A stretch of DNA of 64,000 nucleotides, taken from NCBI RefSeq assembly GCF_000364705.1, contig NZ_AQOH01000139.1, positions 1 through 64,000 of the forward strand, in the 5' to 3' direction. The translations under genes and the position numbers were made by a program. The DNA comes from Pseudomonas fuscovaginae SE-1 (GTDB taxonomy: Bacteria; Pseudomonadota; Gammaproteobacteria; Pseudomonadales; Pseudomonadaceae). Within the stretch, counting starts at the first letter, position 1. Each line of letters starts with the position of its first letter. This document shows positions 56,534-64,000 of this stretch, piece by piece. Below the pieces are notes generated by a model. The model did not search any database, had not been told where the DNA came from, and saw nothing but the letters and a program-made list of their open reading frames with translations.

Positions 56534-56844
56534 CAGACCCAGACGCCTTCGGCGTCTTCCCGGCAGTCCAGCGCCGTCAGCGATTGCCCGGCGCAGGGCC
56601 CGGCCACGCATTCACCGCTTTCGATCAGGAACAGGGCGCCATGGGTGGCGCACTGGATCAGGCTGGCGCTGGGGTCGAGAAACTGGTCGGGCCGCCACTC
56701 CAGGGCAATTCCGCGATGCGGGCAGCGATTGCGATAGACATAGACCCGCCCCCCACGACGCACGGCCAGCAAGGCGCTGCCGTCCAGCTCGAAACCGCGG
56801 CTGCTGTTGTTGGCGAGGCTGTCTGAAGCGCAGAGAAATTTCAT
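56530..56844 (-). CDS. Small Rieske [2Fe-2S] ferredoxin-like protein
   Basis: A 104-residue single-domain Rieske protein. The cluster ligands are visible as [12 protein letters not shown] (C-x-H) and [18 protein letters not shown] (C-x-x-H), about 17 residues apart. It has no transmembrane helix or signal peptide, so it is a cytoplasmic electron carrier, perhaps for an oxygenase. The ATG at 56844 ([14 protein letters not shown]) is used instead of the longer open frame. Convergent with sfsA with overlapping stops. Partner unknown. Confidence 0.88.
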   Translation of the reverse strand: MKFLCASDSLANNSSRGFELDGSALLAVRRGGRVYVYRNRCPHRGIALEWRPDQFLDPSASLIQCATHGALFLIESGECVAGPCAGQSLTALDCREDAEGVWVC

Positions 56845-56959
56845 CTCGATCCTTTTCCGCATCGATCTTTTGCAAGCCGGTCTTGCCTTTATAGGAAGAG
56901 GATAAGGCAATTGATGAGCAGCGGAGAAACCTGTGGCAAGAGATATTCCAGGTTGACGG

Positions 56960-56978
56960 TCAAATGCAAATAATTATC
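56960..56978. promoter_or_regulatory. Fur box upstream of phuT
   Basis: The 19 bases around AAATAATTATC match the Fur consensus GATAATGATAATCATTATC at 13 of 19 positions, with a perfect 3' ATTATC. It lies about 80-95 bases before the phuT start, on an AT-rich stretch. Confidence 0.65.
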
Positions 56979-57055
56979 AAATAGATGCTCGCTTGAGGCG
57001 GGTCTGCATTTTCCCTCGCCCTGTCGCTTGATCACCTTTCGAAGGATGTTTGCCC

Positions 57056-57931
57056 ATGCGCCTGAGTTCACGCCTGATTGCCCTGGGAGCCGCGCTGTCG
57101 CTCAGCCACACGGTGCTGGCCGGGGAAGTGCCGCAGCGCTGGGTCAGTGCCGGCGGCGCGTTGTCGGAGTGGGTCAGTGCGCTGGGCGCGCAATCGCGGT
57201 TGGTGGGGGTCGATACCACCAGTCAGCACCCCGAGAGCCTCAAGGCGCTGCCGAGCATCGGCTATCAGCGTCAACTGTCGGCAGAAGGCATCCTCAGCCT
57301 GCGCCCGCAGATTCTGATCGGCACCGAGGAAATGGGGCCGCCGCCCGTGCTGGCGCAGGTCCGCGGAGCCGGGGTGCAGGTGGAGCTGTTCTCCGCCGCG
57401 CCGGATTTGCCGAGCCTGCAAGGCAACCTGCGGCACCTGGGCAAGTTGCTGGGTGATGAACAGCGGGCTGCGCAGGTGTTCCAAGGGTATCGGCAGCAGC
57501 TCGACCAGCAGCAGGCCAGCCTCGGACAGATCCAGGCCGGGCGGTCGGCGCCTGGGGTCCTGCTGCTGATCGGCAATGCCGGGGGCAAACCGCTGATCGC
57601 TGGCAAGGGTACCGCCGCCGAGTGGCTGGTGACCCAGGCGGGCGGCCATAACCTGGCGACCCACGATGGCTACAAGCCGTTTTCGGTCGAAGCCCTGGCC
57701 GGCTTGAATCCCGAGGTGCTGGTGTTCGCCGATCGCAGCCTGAGCGGCGACGCCGCCCGCCAGGCGCTGCTGAAGGAAAACCCGATCCTGGCCTCTACGC
57801 GGGCGGCCAGATCCGGCCGGCTCTTCGAGCTCGATCCGACCTTGCTGGTCGGTGGGCTCGGCCCGCGGTTGCCCGAGTCGCTGAGGAAACTCACCGGCGA
57901 GTTCTATGCGAAGGCTCCGGGCGCGCCATGA
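57056..57931 (+). CDS. phuT: Periplasmic heme-binding protein PhuT/HmuT
   Basis: Substrate-binding subunit of the heme ABC importer. 291 residues. The signal peptide MRLSSRLIALGAALSLSHTV ends near VLAGEV. The type III binding fold follows, with WVSAGGALSEWVSALGAQ, LVGVDTTSQHPESLKALPSIGYQRQ (which probably includes the heme-ligand Tyr), and the interlobe helix. The closing segment GPRLPESLRKL is typical of this family. AAGGA lies 9 bases before the ATG; an earlier TTG was rejected. phuU overlaps its stop. A Fur box precedes it. Confidence 0.93.
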   Translation: MRLSSRLIALGAALSLSHTVLAGEVPQRWVSAGGALSEWVSALGAQSRLVGVDTTSQHPESLKALPSIGYQRQLSAEGILSLRPQILIGTEEMGPPPVLAQVRGAGVQVELFSAAPDLPSLQGNLRHLGKLLGDEQRAAQVFQGYRQQLDQQQASLGQIQAGRSAPGVLLLIGNAGGKPLIAGKGTAAEWLVTQAGGHNLATHDGYKPFSVEALAGLNPEVLVFADRSLSGDAARQALLKENPILASTRAARSGRLFELDPTLLVGGLGPRLPESLRKLTGEFYAKAPGAP

Positions 57932-58965
57932 CCGCACCGATCAGGCCCCGCGCCGTGTTCATCGGTCTGGGCCTGTTGTGCCTGCTGGCAATCTGGTTTT
58001 CGCTGGCCTTGGGACCGGTCCGTCTGCCTCTGGCCGATGTCCTGCATGCGGCCTTGCGCCTGCTGGGCCTGCCGCTTCCGGCCGAAGGGCTGGAGCAGGC
58101 GGAACTGATCCTCGGGCAGATCCGCCTGCCGCGAACCCTGTTGGGGCTGGCGGTGGGCGGGGTGTTGGCGCTGTCCGGCGTCGCCATGCAGGGATTGTTC
58201 CGCAACCCGCTGGCCGACCCGGGGTTGGTCGGCGTTTCCAGTGGCGCGGCGCTCGGCGCGGCGATTGCGATTGTCGGTGCGGAGGCATTCGGCGGTTTGC
58301 CGGAGGTGATGGGGCCCTATCTGCTGTCGCTCTGCGCTTTCCTCGGCGGGCTCTCGGTGACGGCGCTGGTCTATCGGCTGGGGCGTCGCAATGGTCAGAC
58401 CAGCGTGGCGACCATGTTGCTGGCGGGGATTGCCCTGACCGCCCTGGCCAGTTCGGCGGTCGGGCTCTTTACCTACCTGGCCGACGATGCGACCTTGCGT
58501 ACCCTGACCTTCTGGAATCTGGGCAGCCTCAATGGCGCCAGTTATGCGCGATTGTGGCCACTGCTGCTGATCACGGCTGGCGTGGCGCTGTGGTTGCCGC
58601 GCCGGGCCAGGGCACTGAATGCACTGCTGCTGGGCGAGTCGGAGGCCGGTCACCTGGGCATCGAGGTCGAAGGGCTCAAGCGTGAATTGGTGCTGTGCAC
58701 TGCCCTGGGGGTCGGGTCGGCGGTGGCGGCTGCCGGCATGATCGGTTTCATCGGCCTGGTGGTGCCGCACCTGGTGCGTCTGCTGGTGGGGCCGGATCAC
58801 CGGGTACTGCTGCCGGCATCGGTAATGGCCGGAGGCTGCCTGCTGTTGTTCGCCGATCTGGTGGCGCGCCTGGCGCTGGCACCGGCTGAACTGCCGATCG
58901 GCATCGTCACGGCCTTCCTGGGTGCGCCTTTCTTTCTGTATCTGCTGTTGCGGGGGCGCGCCTGA
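57928..58965 (+). CDS. phuU: Heme ABC transporter permease PhuU/HmuU
   Basis: FecCD/BtuC-family permease of 345 residues with about ten transmembrane helices. Conserved segments are [45 protein letters not shown] and the ATPase-coupling helix region [26 protein letters not shown]. The ATG overlaps the phuT stop (ATGA), and its own stop overlaps phuV (TGATG), so the three are coupled. The neighbours make heme the likely substrate. Confidence 0.94.
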   Translation: MTAPIRPRAVFIGLGLLCLLAIWFSLALGPVRLPLADVLHAALRLLGLPLPAEGLEQAELILGQIRLPRTLLGLAVGGVLALSGVAMQGLFRNPLADPGLVGVSSGAALGAAIAIVGAEAFGGLPEVMGPYLLSLCAFLGGLSVTALVYRLGRRNGQTSVATMLLAGIALTALASSAVGLFTYLADDATLRTLTFWNLGSLNGASYARLWPLLLITAGVALWLPRRARALNALLLGESEAGHLGIEVEGLKRELVLCTALGVGSAVAAAGMIGFIGLVVPHLVRLLVGPDHRVLLPASVMAGGCLLLFADLVARLALAPAELPIGIVTAFLGAPFFLYLLLRGRA

Positions 58966-59732
58966 TGCTGCGAGTGGAGAAGCTGACGATCCGTCGCGGC
59001 TCGAAGACCGTGCTGGCGGACATCGATCTTGAGCTCAAGCCCGGTGAGTTGCTCGGTGTGCTGGGACCCAACGGTGCCGGCAAGAGCACCTTGCTCGGAG
59101 CCCTCTGCGGCGAACTGACTCCGAACCAGGGACGTGTCTGGCTCGATCGGCAGCCCCTGGCTCACTGGCGGGGGGCGCAGCGGGCACAGCGCCTGGCGGT
59201 GCTGCCGCAGACCTCGACCCTCGATTTCGCCTTTCGCGTCGAAGAGGTGGTCGGCATGGGACGCCTGCCACACCAGACCGGGCAGTTGCGCGACCGGGAA
59301 ATCGTCAGCCTGGCCCTGCACGCCGCAGACGCCGCCCACCTGGCCGGTCGCAGCTACCTGGCGTTGTCCGGCGGCGAGCGCCAGCGCGTGCACCTGGCCC
59401 GGGTGTTGGCGCAGCTCTGGCCGGGGCACGGCGGCCAGACGCTGCTGCTCGACGAGCCGACCTCGATGCTTGATCCGCTGCACCAGCACACCACCCTGCA
59501 GGCGATTCGCGAGTTCGCCGACCGCGGCGCCGCGGTGCTGATCATCCTGCACGATCTCAACCTGGCGGCGCGCTACTGTGATCGCCTGCTGCTTCTGGAA
59601 CAGGGCTGTCCCCGTGCCCTGGCAAGCCCCGCGGAGGTGCTGCAGGCCGACATGCTAAAGAGCGTGTTCGGCCTGGAGGTGCTGGTATTGCCTCATCCCG
59701 AGCGCGGGCATCCGTTGATCGTCGCTCGCTGA
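58965..59732 (+). CDS. phuV: Heme ABC transporter ATP-binding protein PhuV/HmuV
   Basis: ATPase of the importer, 255 residues. Walker A is GPNGAGKST near residue 36, the Q-loop region is [11 protein letters not shown], the ABC signature is [18 protein letters not shown], Walker B is [11 protein letters not shown] and the switch His lies in [13 protein letters not shown]. No phuW, phuS or TonB-dependent receptor gene accompanies it in this window. Confidence 0.95.
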   Translation: MLRVEKLTIRRGSKTVLADIDLELKPGELLGVLGPNGAGKSTLLGALCGELTPNQGRVWLDRQPLAHWRGAQRAQRLAVLPQTSTLDFAFRVEEVVGMGRLPHQTGQLRDREIVSLALHAADAAHLAGRSYLALSGGERQRVHLARVLAQLWPGHGGQTLLLDEPTSMLDPLHQHTTLQAIREFADRGAAVLIILHDLNLAARYCDRLLLLEQGCPRALASPAEVLQADMLKSVFGLEVLVLPHPERGHPLIVAR

Positions 59733-59952
59733 GGCATGCGCCGCGTCAGTCAATCCGTCCATTGGTTGTAGGCTGCTTCGGAAATCCCGCCGACATGAGG
59801 CGATAGACGGATTTTTGTGGGACTGACACCTGTGTGGTCAAAGATGTTTCCTGTTCTTGTGTAGTCGGGCTCTTTGTCTTTGGCTCTCCCTGATTTCCGC
59901 CGAATGAGTCCTTTATTGTGTCCAGGTGGTGTGATCGGATGTGGGAGCAAAC

Positions 59953-60732
59953 ATGAAGCAGATTAATCAGACGGACCGGCAGTTGGCGCACCAGGCCCTG
60001 GGTCTGCTCGACCTGACCTCGTTGAGCAACGATGACGATGCCGAGCGAATCGTTTCGCTGTGTCAGCGGGCCATGACGCCGTTCGGGCCGGTGGCCGCGG
60101 TGTGCGTTTTTCCGCGATTCGTCGCTCTGGCGCGCAAGACCCTCGACAGCCTGGGGGCGCAGGGCATCCGGGTGGCCACGGTGGTCAACTTCCCCTATGG
60201 CGGGCCGAATGTGGCGTCGGCCGTCTCGGAGACGGAAGCGGTGCTCAGGGCCGGTGCGAACGAGGTGGACCTGGTCTACCCCTATCGTTCGCTGCTGATG
60301 GGCGATACGCAGACGGGGCTGACCATGGTGTCGGCCTGTCGTGATCTGTGCACGGGGCGCGCCAGGCTCAAGGTGATCCTGGAGACCGGTGAGTTGCGTG
60401 ACCCGCAAATGATTCGTCAGGCCAGCCAGGATGCGATTGCCGCGGGTGCCGATTTTCTCAAGACCAGTACCGGCAAGGTGCTCATCAATGCGACCGAACA
60501 GGCGGTGCGGATCATGCTCGAGGCGATTGCCGAGCGGGGTGGGCTGGTGGGCCTGAAAGCGGCGGGCGGTATTCGCACCCTGGCCGATGCCCGGACCTAC
60601 ATCGAGCTGGCCCGCAGCCGCTTCGGCGCGGGCTGGGTCGACGCCGATCATTTGCGTCTGGGGGCCTCGGGGCTGCTGGACGAACTGCTGGCACACCTGG
60701 AGTGGTCGACGGAGTCCTCGGGCAACGACTGA
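59953..60732 (+). CDS. deoC: Deoxyribose-phosphate aldolase
   Basis: Cleaves 2-deoxyribose-5-phosphate to glyceraldehyde-3-phosphate and acetaldehyde. 259 residues, as in E. coli. The Schiff-base Lys is in ADFLKTSTGKV near residue 167, and the second active-site Lys is in VGLKAAGGIRT near residue 200. GGGAG precedes the ATG at 59953. It stands alone between phuV and prrF, with no other deo gene nearby; in P. aeruginosa this interval lacks deoC. Its transcript can end at the terminator shared with prrF. Confidence 0.94.
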   Translation: MKQINQTDRQLAHQALGLLDLTSLSNDDDAERIVSLCQRAMTPFGPVAAVCVFPRFVALARKTLDSLGAQGIRVATVVNFPYGGPNVASAVSETEAVLRAGANEVDLVYPYRSLLMGDTQTGLTMVSACRDLCTGRARLKVILETGELRDPQMIRQASQDAIAAGADFLKTSTGKVLINATEQAVRIMLEAIAERGGLVGLKAAGGIRTLADARTYIELARSRFGAGWVDADHLRLGASGLLDELLAHLEWSTESSGND

Positions 60733-60751
60733 GCAGCGGCTTGCTCCAGGC

Positions 60752-60780
60752 AAAAAAAGACCCGGCAAAAAGCCGGGTCA
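60752..60780. terminator. Terminator of prrF, also usable by deoC
   Basis: AAAAAAAGACCCGGC, loop AAAAA, GCCGGGTC. The long A-run gives prrF (minus strand) an excellent U-tract; on the plus strand the stem lies 20-50 bases behind deoC. Confidence 0.88.
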
Positions 60781-60867
60781 ATAACCGTGATTAGCCTGAT
60801 GAGGAGATAATCTGAAGAGTCCGAACCAAGGGCCTTTCAGAAAATCCAACCGATCTCGCGATCAGTT
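60752..60867 (-). ncRNA. prrF: Iron-responsive small RNA PrrF
   Basis: About 116 nt on the minus strand. It begins near 60867 with AACTGATCGCGAGATC and contains the conserved PrrF pairing region (TCAGATTATCTCCTCATCAG, then GCTAATCACGG; roughly 60813-60783). It ends in the terminator GACCCGGC-TTTTT-GCCGGGTC followed by a run of T. Under low iron PrrF represses mRNAs of iron-rich proteins such as sodB and the TCA enzymes with Hfq. The promoter (TTGACT, 16 bases, TATGAT) is covered by a Fur box. Only one copy is present at this locus. Confidence 0.94.
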
Positions 60868-60869
60868 GT

Positions 60870-60901
60870 GATAATCATAACGATTCTCATTTCTAAGTCA
60901 A
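60870..60901 (-). promoter_or_regulatory. prrF promoter and Fur box
   Basis: -35 TTGACT (60901-60896), 16-base spacer, -10 TATGAT (60879-60874). The plus-strand 19-mer at 60870-60888, starting GATAATCATAACGATT, matches the Fur consensus at 15 of 19 positions and covers the -10. Iron-loaded Fur would shut the promoter. Confidence 0.92.
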
Positions 60902-60942
60902 CCGCTTTTTTCCGACCGTTCGTCGCCGTTCCTTGTGTGGGC

Positions 60943-61743
60943 TCAACCGGAGGGCCTGGTTGTATTGAGGCGGGTGACTTCCCTGTTCAGCAGGTCGATG
61001 CGGCGAGCCATGCTCTGGATCAGGCTGTGGGCGATGCGCGGGTTGCTCTGGGTCAGGCTGAGGAACTGCTCCTTGGGGATCAGGATGACCGAGCAGGGCT
61101 GGCTGGCAATCACCGTGGCGCTGCGTTTCTCGCCGGTGAACACCGCCATGGCGCCGAAAATCTCATCCTTGGGCACGTCACCGACCTTGTGGCCGTCGAC
61201 AAAGGCTTCGGCGTGTCCTTCGATAATGATGAAGACGTGATCGGCCTCGTCGCCCTGGCGGATCAGCACCTCACCGGTCGCTACCTGCTGGAAGCCATTG
61301 CTGCTGCGAAACTCCGGCTGCTTGAGGCGGGTGACGGCGTCCGACAGCAGGGCGGTCTGGCCCACCAGGTAGCGCAGCAGCATTTCGCTGCGGGTTTCGT
61401 CGGCGTGGATATGCTGGAACACCGCGCGTCGCTGGTAAGGCAGCAGGCGCAGCGGGCCATCGCTGCTCAGCAGGCAGCGTGGCCAGTCGATACCCTGGCG
61501 CAGGCCCACCAGGTCGCCTTCATGCAGATAGAACAGGGGGCGTTCGTCGACCCTTGCATGCACCAGGCCGCTTTCGATCAGGTAGAGCCGATCGTCGACC
61601 AGTTGCGGGGCAAGATCGGCGCTTTCTTCGAGTTCGATGGCTTCATCACAGGGGGACAAGCCTTCCAGTAGTCGAGCGGGAATGCTCTGCAGCCGATTGA
61701 TCAATTCATCGGCGTACGCCGGTTGCTCCCCGAGTAGATACAT
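60943..61743 (-). CDS. cbpA: Cyclic-nucleotide-binding protein CbpA
   Basis: A 266-residue cytoplasmic protein with a C-terminal cNMP-binding beta-barrel (about 150-250). It includes VATGEVLIRQGDEADHVFIIIEG and EIFGAMAVFTGEKRSATVIA, the phosphate-binding cassette position. The N-terminal half looks like a degenerate second cNMP-like domain (LYLIESGLVHARVDERPLFYL). There is no helix-turn-helix, so it is not a transcription factor. Position beside prrF and phuTUV matches P. aeruginosa CbpA, a cAMP-binding protein. The ATG at 61743 gives MYLLGEQPAYADE. Confidence 0.88.
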   Translation of the reverse strand: MYLLGEQPAYADELINRLQSIPARLLEGLSPCDEAIELEESADLAPQLVDDRLYLIESGLVHARVDERPLFYLHEGDLVGLRQGIDWPRCLLSSDGPLRLLPYQRRAVFQHIHADETRSEMLLRYLVGQTALLSDAVTRLKQPEFRSSNGFQQVATGEVLIRQGDEADHVFIIIEGHAEAFVDGHKVGDVPKDEIFGAMAVFTGEKRSATVIASQPCSVILIPKEQFLSLTQSNPRIAHSLIQSMARRIDLLNREVTRLNTTRPSG

Positions 61744-61758
61744 GACAAACCTGCGCAA

Positions 61759-62031
61759 TCAATTCTTATGGCGTGACGATATCGCTTCCAGTTGTTTATT
61801 CAAGGCCTCTTTGCGTTCCAATGGGATGTCATTCCAGTGAATGTCCATCAGTGCACCCTCGATGGCGTACAGCAGCACTTTCGAGGCTCTGAATCCCCGG
61901 GTTCTCACGGCTCGATAGGCGTCCACTGCCCCTAGCCGACGCAAGTCCGATGCGCTGTGGATGCCCACCGCGTGCAGCCATTGCGCGGACGTCTTGCCCA
62001 GGTTTTTCAGATGTTGCAGTTCATCGTTCAT
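61759..62031 (-). CDS. TfoX C-terminal domain protein
   Basis: A 90-residue protein consisting only of a TfoX-C-like helix-hairpin-helix domain. It starts MNDELQHLKNLGKTSAQWLH, and the segment VGIHSASDLRRLGAVDAYRAVR is characteristic. Full TfoX/Sxy proteins control competence; stand-alone C domains have no assigned role. GGAGG lies 6 bases before the ATG at 62031; the frame continues upstream but was trimmed. It lies 15 bases upstream of cbpA and is probably cotranscribed with it. Confidence 0.85.
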   Translation of the reverse strand: MNDELQHLKNLGKTSAQWLHAVGIHSASDLRRLGAVDAYRAVRTRGFRASKVLLYAIEGALMDIHWNDIPLERKEALNKQLEAISSRHKN

Positions 62032-62265
62032 CAAGCCTCCTTGCGATGGCCGAACGCTGCGTTGACGAGAGTAGGCAAGCCTGAAAAGAGTGTAGCGCTC
62101 AGTAGGAAAAGCGTGGTTCGTTGGTCGGTTTGGGCGCAAAAGCTTCTAAGGGCCAGCGCGAAGCTGCGCTGGTCCGCTGAAGTCTGGAAAGGGATATGCA
62201 ATACCTGCCGCTGCCCGGGGCTTCGTCTGGCGCCGGACTCAACGACTGCCACGCTACCGGACGGG

Positions 62266-62610
62266 TCACTCCGGTTCGTAGCGCATCCGCGTGCCGAACT
62301 GGACCGACATCAGGATTTCCGCCGCCTTCAGTTGGGGAGGGAAGTAGGCGCCGGAAATCTGTGCGTGGGCCACGCTGGCACCTTCGAGCCGGGAGTTCTG
62401 GAAATCCACCCCGCGCAGGTCGGCGGAACGGAAGTAGGCATTGGTGAAGTCGATCCCGTCGGCGTTCAGTTCACGCAGGTCGAGACCGCGGAAGTCTCCG
62501 CCGCGCATGTCGATCGGGCCGTCCTTGGGACGGGCCTTGTTGAAGCCGGCAATATCATCCTTGTGCAGCAAGGCATACAAGGCAGAGTCGAGAAGCTTGG
62601 GCTGGCTCAT
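62266..62610 (-). CDS. Pentapeptide-repeat protein
   Basis: A 114-residue protein with about seven pentapeptide repeats (about residues 35-85). Central Leu/Phe positions recur every five residues, as in FRGLDLRELNADGIDFTNAY and FRSADLRGVDFQNSRLEGAS. Such repeats form a right-handed beta helix. Short members are of unknown function; some longer ones mimic DNA and bind gyrase, which cannot be claimed here. The ATG at 62610 gives MSQPKLLDSALYALL. Confidence 0.85.
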   Translation of the reverse strand: MSQPKLLDSALYALLHKDDIAGFNKARPKDGPIDMRGGDFRGLDLRELNADGIDFTNAYFRSADLRGVDFQNSRLEGASVAHAQISGAYFPPQLKAAEILMSVQFGTRMRYEPE

Positions 62611-62657
62611 GGGGCGTCTCCCGTTGGTTTTATGACGCCAGTATAATGCCACTATGT

Positions 62658-62692
62658 TTCAGCCGTGAAGCGATTGCGGCTTCACGGCTGAA
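62658..62692. terminator. Hairpin after the kinase/ATPase gene
   Basis: TTCAGCCGTGAAGC (62658-62671), a 7-base loop, then the perfect complement (62679-62692). T-runs are poor on both sides, but it lies 9 bases after the stop of the upstream gene and probably terminates it. Confidence 0.7.
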
Positions 62693-62700
62693 TATAGTTT

Positions 62701-64000
62701 CTACAGATTAGGCAAGCGCAGGCGAATTTGCGCGATCAGGGTGTCGAGACTGCCACTTTCGTTGGTCTGGACGCGCTTGGTGTGGAGGATTTCATCGGCC
62801 CCCAGCGCTTCGCGGGAAGCCTGCTGCGCGGCGATGACTTCCAGGGTCGCATCGGAAGGGTCGACAGCGTCGGCCTGGCGTTGTGCCAACCAGTTTTCGA
62901 TGACCGCCTGGGGGGCGTCGCAATCGATGATCAGGCACGGTGCCCCGGTGGCCTCGGCAACCTTGGCGGCGGCATCGCGCTGGTCGCGCTTGAGGTAGGT
63001 GGCATCGATCACCACCGGGAAGCCGGCACGCAGGATGATGTCGGCGACTTCGTGCAGGCGTTGGTAGGTTTGTGCGCTGGCGTTCCGGCTGTAGATGCCG
63101 GCACCGACGTCCTGGCTGCCCGGCTGCTGGCCGAACAGGCGCTTGCGTTCGACGTCCGAGCGCAGGCGTACCGCACCCAGTGCCTCGACCAGGCGCATGG
63201 CGACGTGGCTCTTGCCGACCGCCGAGACGCCGTGGGTGATCGCCAGGAAGCGCGACGGAATGGTGCTGTAGCTTTCCGCCAGATTGGCATAGTTGCGGTA
63301 CTGGCGCAGGGTGGTCGCGCGTTGCACGGCGGTGGCTTCGGGCGACAGGCTGAACAGCGCGACCTTGGCCCGTACCAGGGCGCGATAGGCCTTGTAGAAG
63401 TTCAGAACTTCCAGGCCCTGGTAGTCGCCGGTCAGTTCCAGGTACTGGCTGATGAAGCGGCGGGCCAGGCTCTTGAGTCCACGGTCTTCCAGGTCCATGG
63501 CCAGGAAGGCGGTATCGGCATAGACGTCGGTGAAACGGAACGGCTCGTTGAACTCGATGCAGTCGAAGATCACCACCTTGCCATCGATCACGGTGGCGTT
63601 GCCGAGGTGGATATCACCGTGGCACTCGCGGATGAAACCTGCGGCCTTGCGCTGGGCCAACAGCGGCTTGAGGCGCTCGAAGCTGGATTCTGCCCAGGCC
63701 TGCAGGGCATCGAGTTGCTGCAGGTCAGCCTTGTCCTGAAGGAAGGGACGAATCTGCTCGAAGTTCTGACGGACAGGGTCCATGACCGCTTCCGGCGTGC
63801 CCTGGTAGTGCTCCTGGGGGACGTGCGGGGCGTTCAGGTGGAACTGCGCGATCTGCTGGGCCATCTCGTCGATATGGCGGGTGGTCAGCTCGCCGTTGGC
63901 CTGCAGCGTGCTGAGCAGCTGGCTTTGTGGGAACTGGCGCATTTTCAGCACATATTCGATGGCCGGGCCGTCGCCGCCCAGTTGCGGTGCCTCGGCGCTA
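62701..64000 (-). CDS. Aminoglycoside-phosphotransferase-like / AAA ATPase bifunctional protein (5' end missing)
   Basis: The frame is open from the TAG at 62701-62703 to the right edge, so the N-terminus is missing; about 432 residues are seen. The first half has the kinase-like catalytic loop CHGDIHLGNATVIDGKVVIFDCIEFNEP, with HGD-x-H-x-x-N and the DFG-like FDC. The second half is a P-loop kinase domain with Walker A THGVSAVGKSHVAMRL and VVIDATYLKRDQRDA. Such fusions are common in Pseudomonas and are not shown to give antibiotic resistance; the substrate is unknown. Confidence 0.88.
   Translation of the reverse strand, partial: SAEAPQLGGDGPAIEYVLKMRQFPQSQLLSTLQANGELTTRHIDEMAQQIAQFHLNAPHVPQEHYQGTPEAVMDPVRQNFEQIRPFLQDKADLQQLDALQAWAESSFERLKPLLAQRKAAGFIRECHGDIHLGNATVIDGKVVIFDCIEFNEPFRFTDVYADTAFLAMDLEDRGLKSLARRFISQYLELTGDYQGLEVLNFYKAYRALVRAKVALFSLSPEATAVQRATTLRQYRNYANLAESYSTIPSRFLAITHGVSAVGKSHVAMRLVEALGAVRLRSDVERKRLFGQQPGSQDVGAGIYSRNASAQTYQRLHEVADIILRAGFPVVIDATYLKRDQRDAAAKVAEATGAPCLIIDCDAPQAVIENWLAQRQADAVDPSDATLEVIAAQQASREALGADEILHTKRVQTNESGSLDTLIAQIRLRLPNL

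Noticed and set aside
59733..59952. A 66-codon minus-strand frame between phuV and deoC
   Set aside because: Its composition looks almost protein-like, but there is no ribosome site, and an equally open alternative frame exists. I could not assign a family.
62701..64000. Calling the edge gene an aminoglycoside resistance determinant
   Set aside because: The kinase-like half has the APH catalytic loop, but it is fused to a P-loop ATPase in a chromosomal housekeeping setting. Such fusions are common in Pseudomonas and are not shown to confer resistance.

Overview
The window is chromosomal DNA of a Pseudomonas species, most like the fluorescens/chlororaphis/putida side of the genus. The gene order follows the P. 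aeruginosa block from lldP through fur, dnaK, carAB, ftsH, nusA-infB, pnp, pgi, panBC, pcnB, cbrAB and dksA to phuTUV, prrF and cbpA almost gene for gene. Departures are noted as findings. Base composition and codon use look uniform. I see no prophage, CRISPR array or integrative element; the only mobile DNA is a short IS110-type remnant plus REP-like palindromes and a small dispersed repeat family.

Layout. 1-1.9 kb: 5' part of the L-lactate permease gene and divergent lldR, with a palindromic LldR operator between them. 2.1-4.7 kb: smpB, ratA-rnfH, bamE and fur. 4.7-11.3 kb: LexA-type recN, then the heat-shock group grpE-dnaK-dnaJ with two sigma-32 promoters, then dapB. 11.6-17.4 kb: carA-carB-greA, a small membrane protein and yhbY. 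17.5-23.7 kb: rlmE-ftsH-folP-glmM-tpiA-secG. 23.7-32.8 kb: tRNA-Leu(GAG), initiator tRNA, rimP-nusA-infB-rbfA-truB-rpsO-pnp, with hairpins in the leaders of rimP, rpsO and pnp.

33-38.3 kb: a CPBP-family membrane protein, a BON-domain periplasmic protein with a full sigma-54 promoter layout, the IS110 relic, and a DUF748/DUF2845 pair. 38.4-47.5 kb (minus strand): an RlmI-like methyltransferase, acs, pgi, panC, panB, folK, pcnB. 47.7-52.8 kb: the carbon-control locus, with the sRNA crcZ (sigma-54 promoter, six Hfq/Crc-type CA clusters), cbrB, cbrA and the 58-aa protein CbrX. 52.9-56.8 kb: gluQ, dksA, an aminotransferase, sfsA and a small Rieske protein.

56.9-64 kb: an iron section, with a Fur box, heme ABC transporter phuTUV, deoC, one iron-responsive sRNA prrF with its own Fur box, cbpA, a TfoX-C-domain protein, a pentapeptide-repeat protein, and a kinase/ATPase gene cut by the right edge.

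The window holds two global control loops with likely local targets. CbrAB-CrcZ titrates Hfq/Crc, and perfect CA motifs lie at the starts of lldP and acs here. Fur is encoded at 4.2 kb, and its probable targets phuTUV and prrF lie at 57-61 kb.
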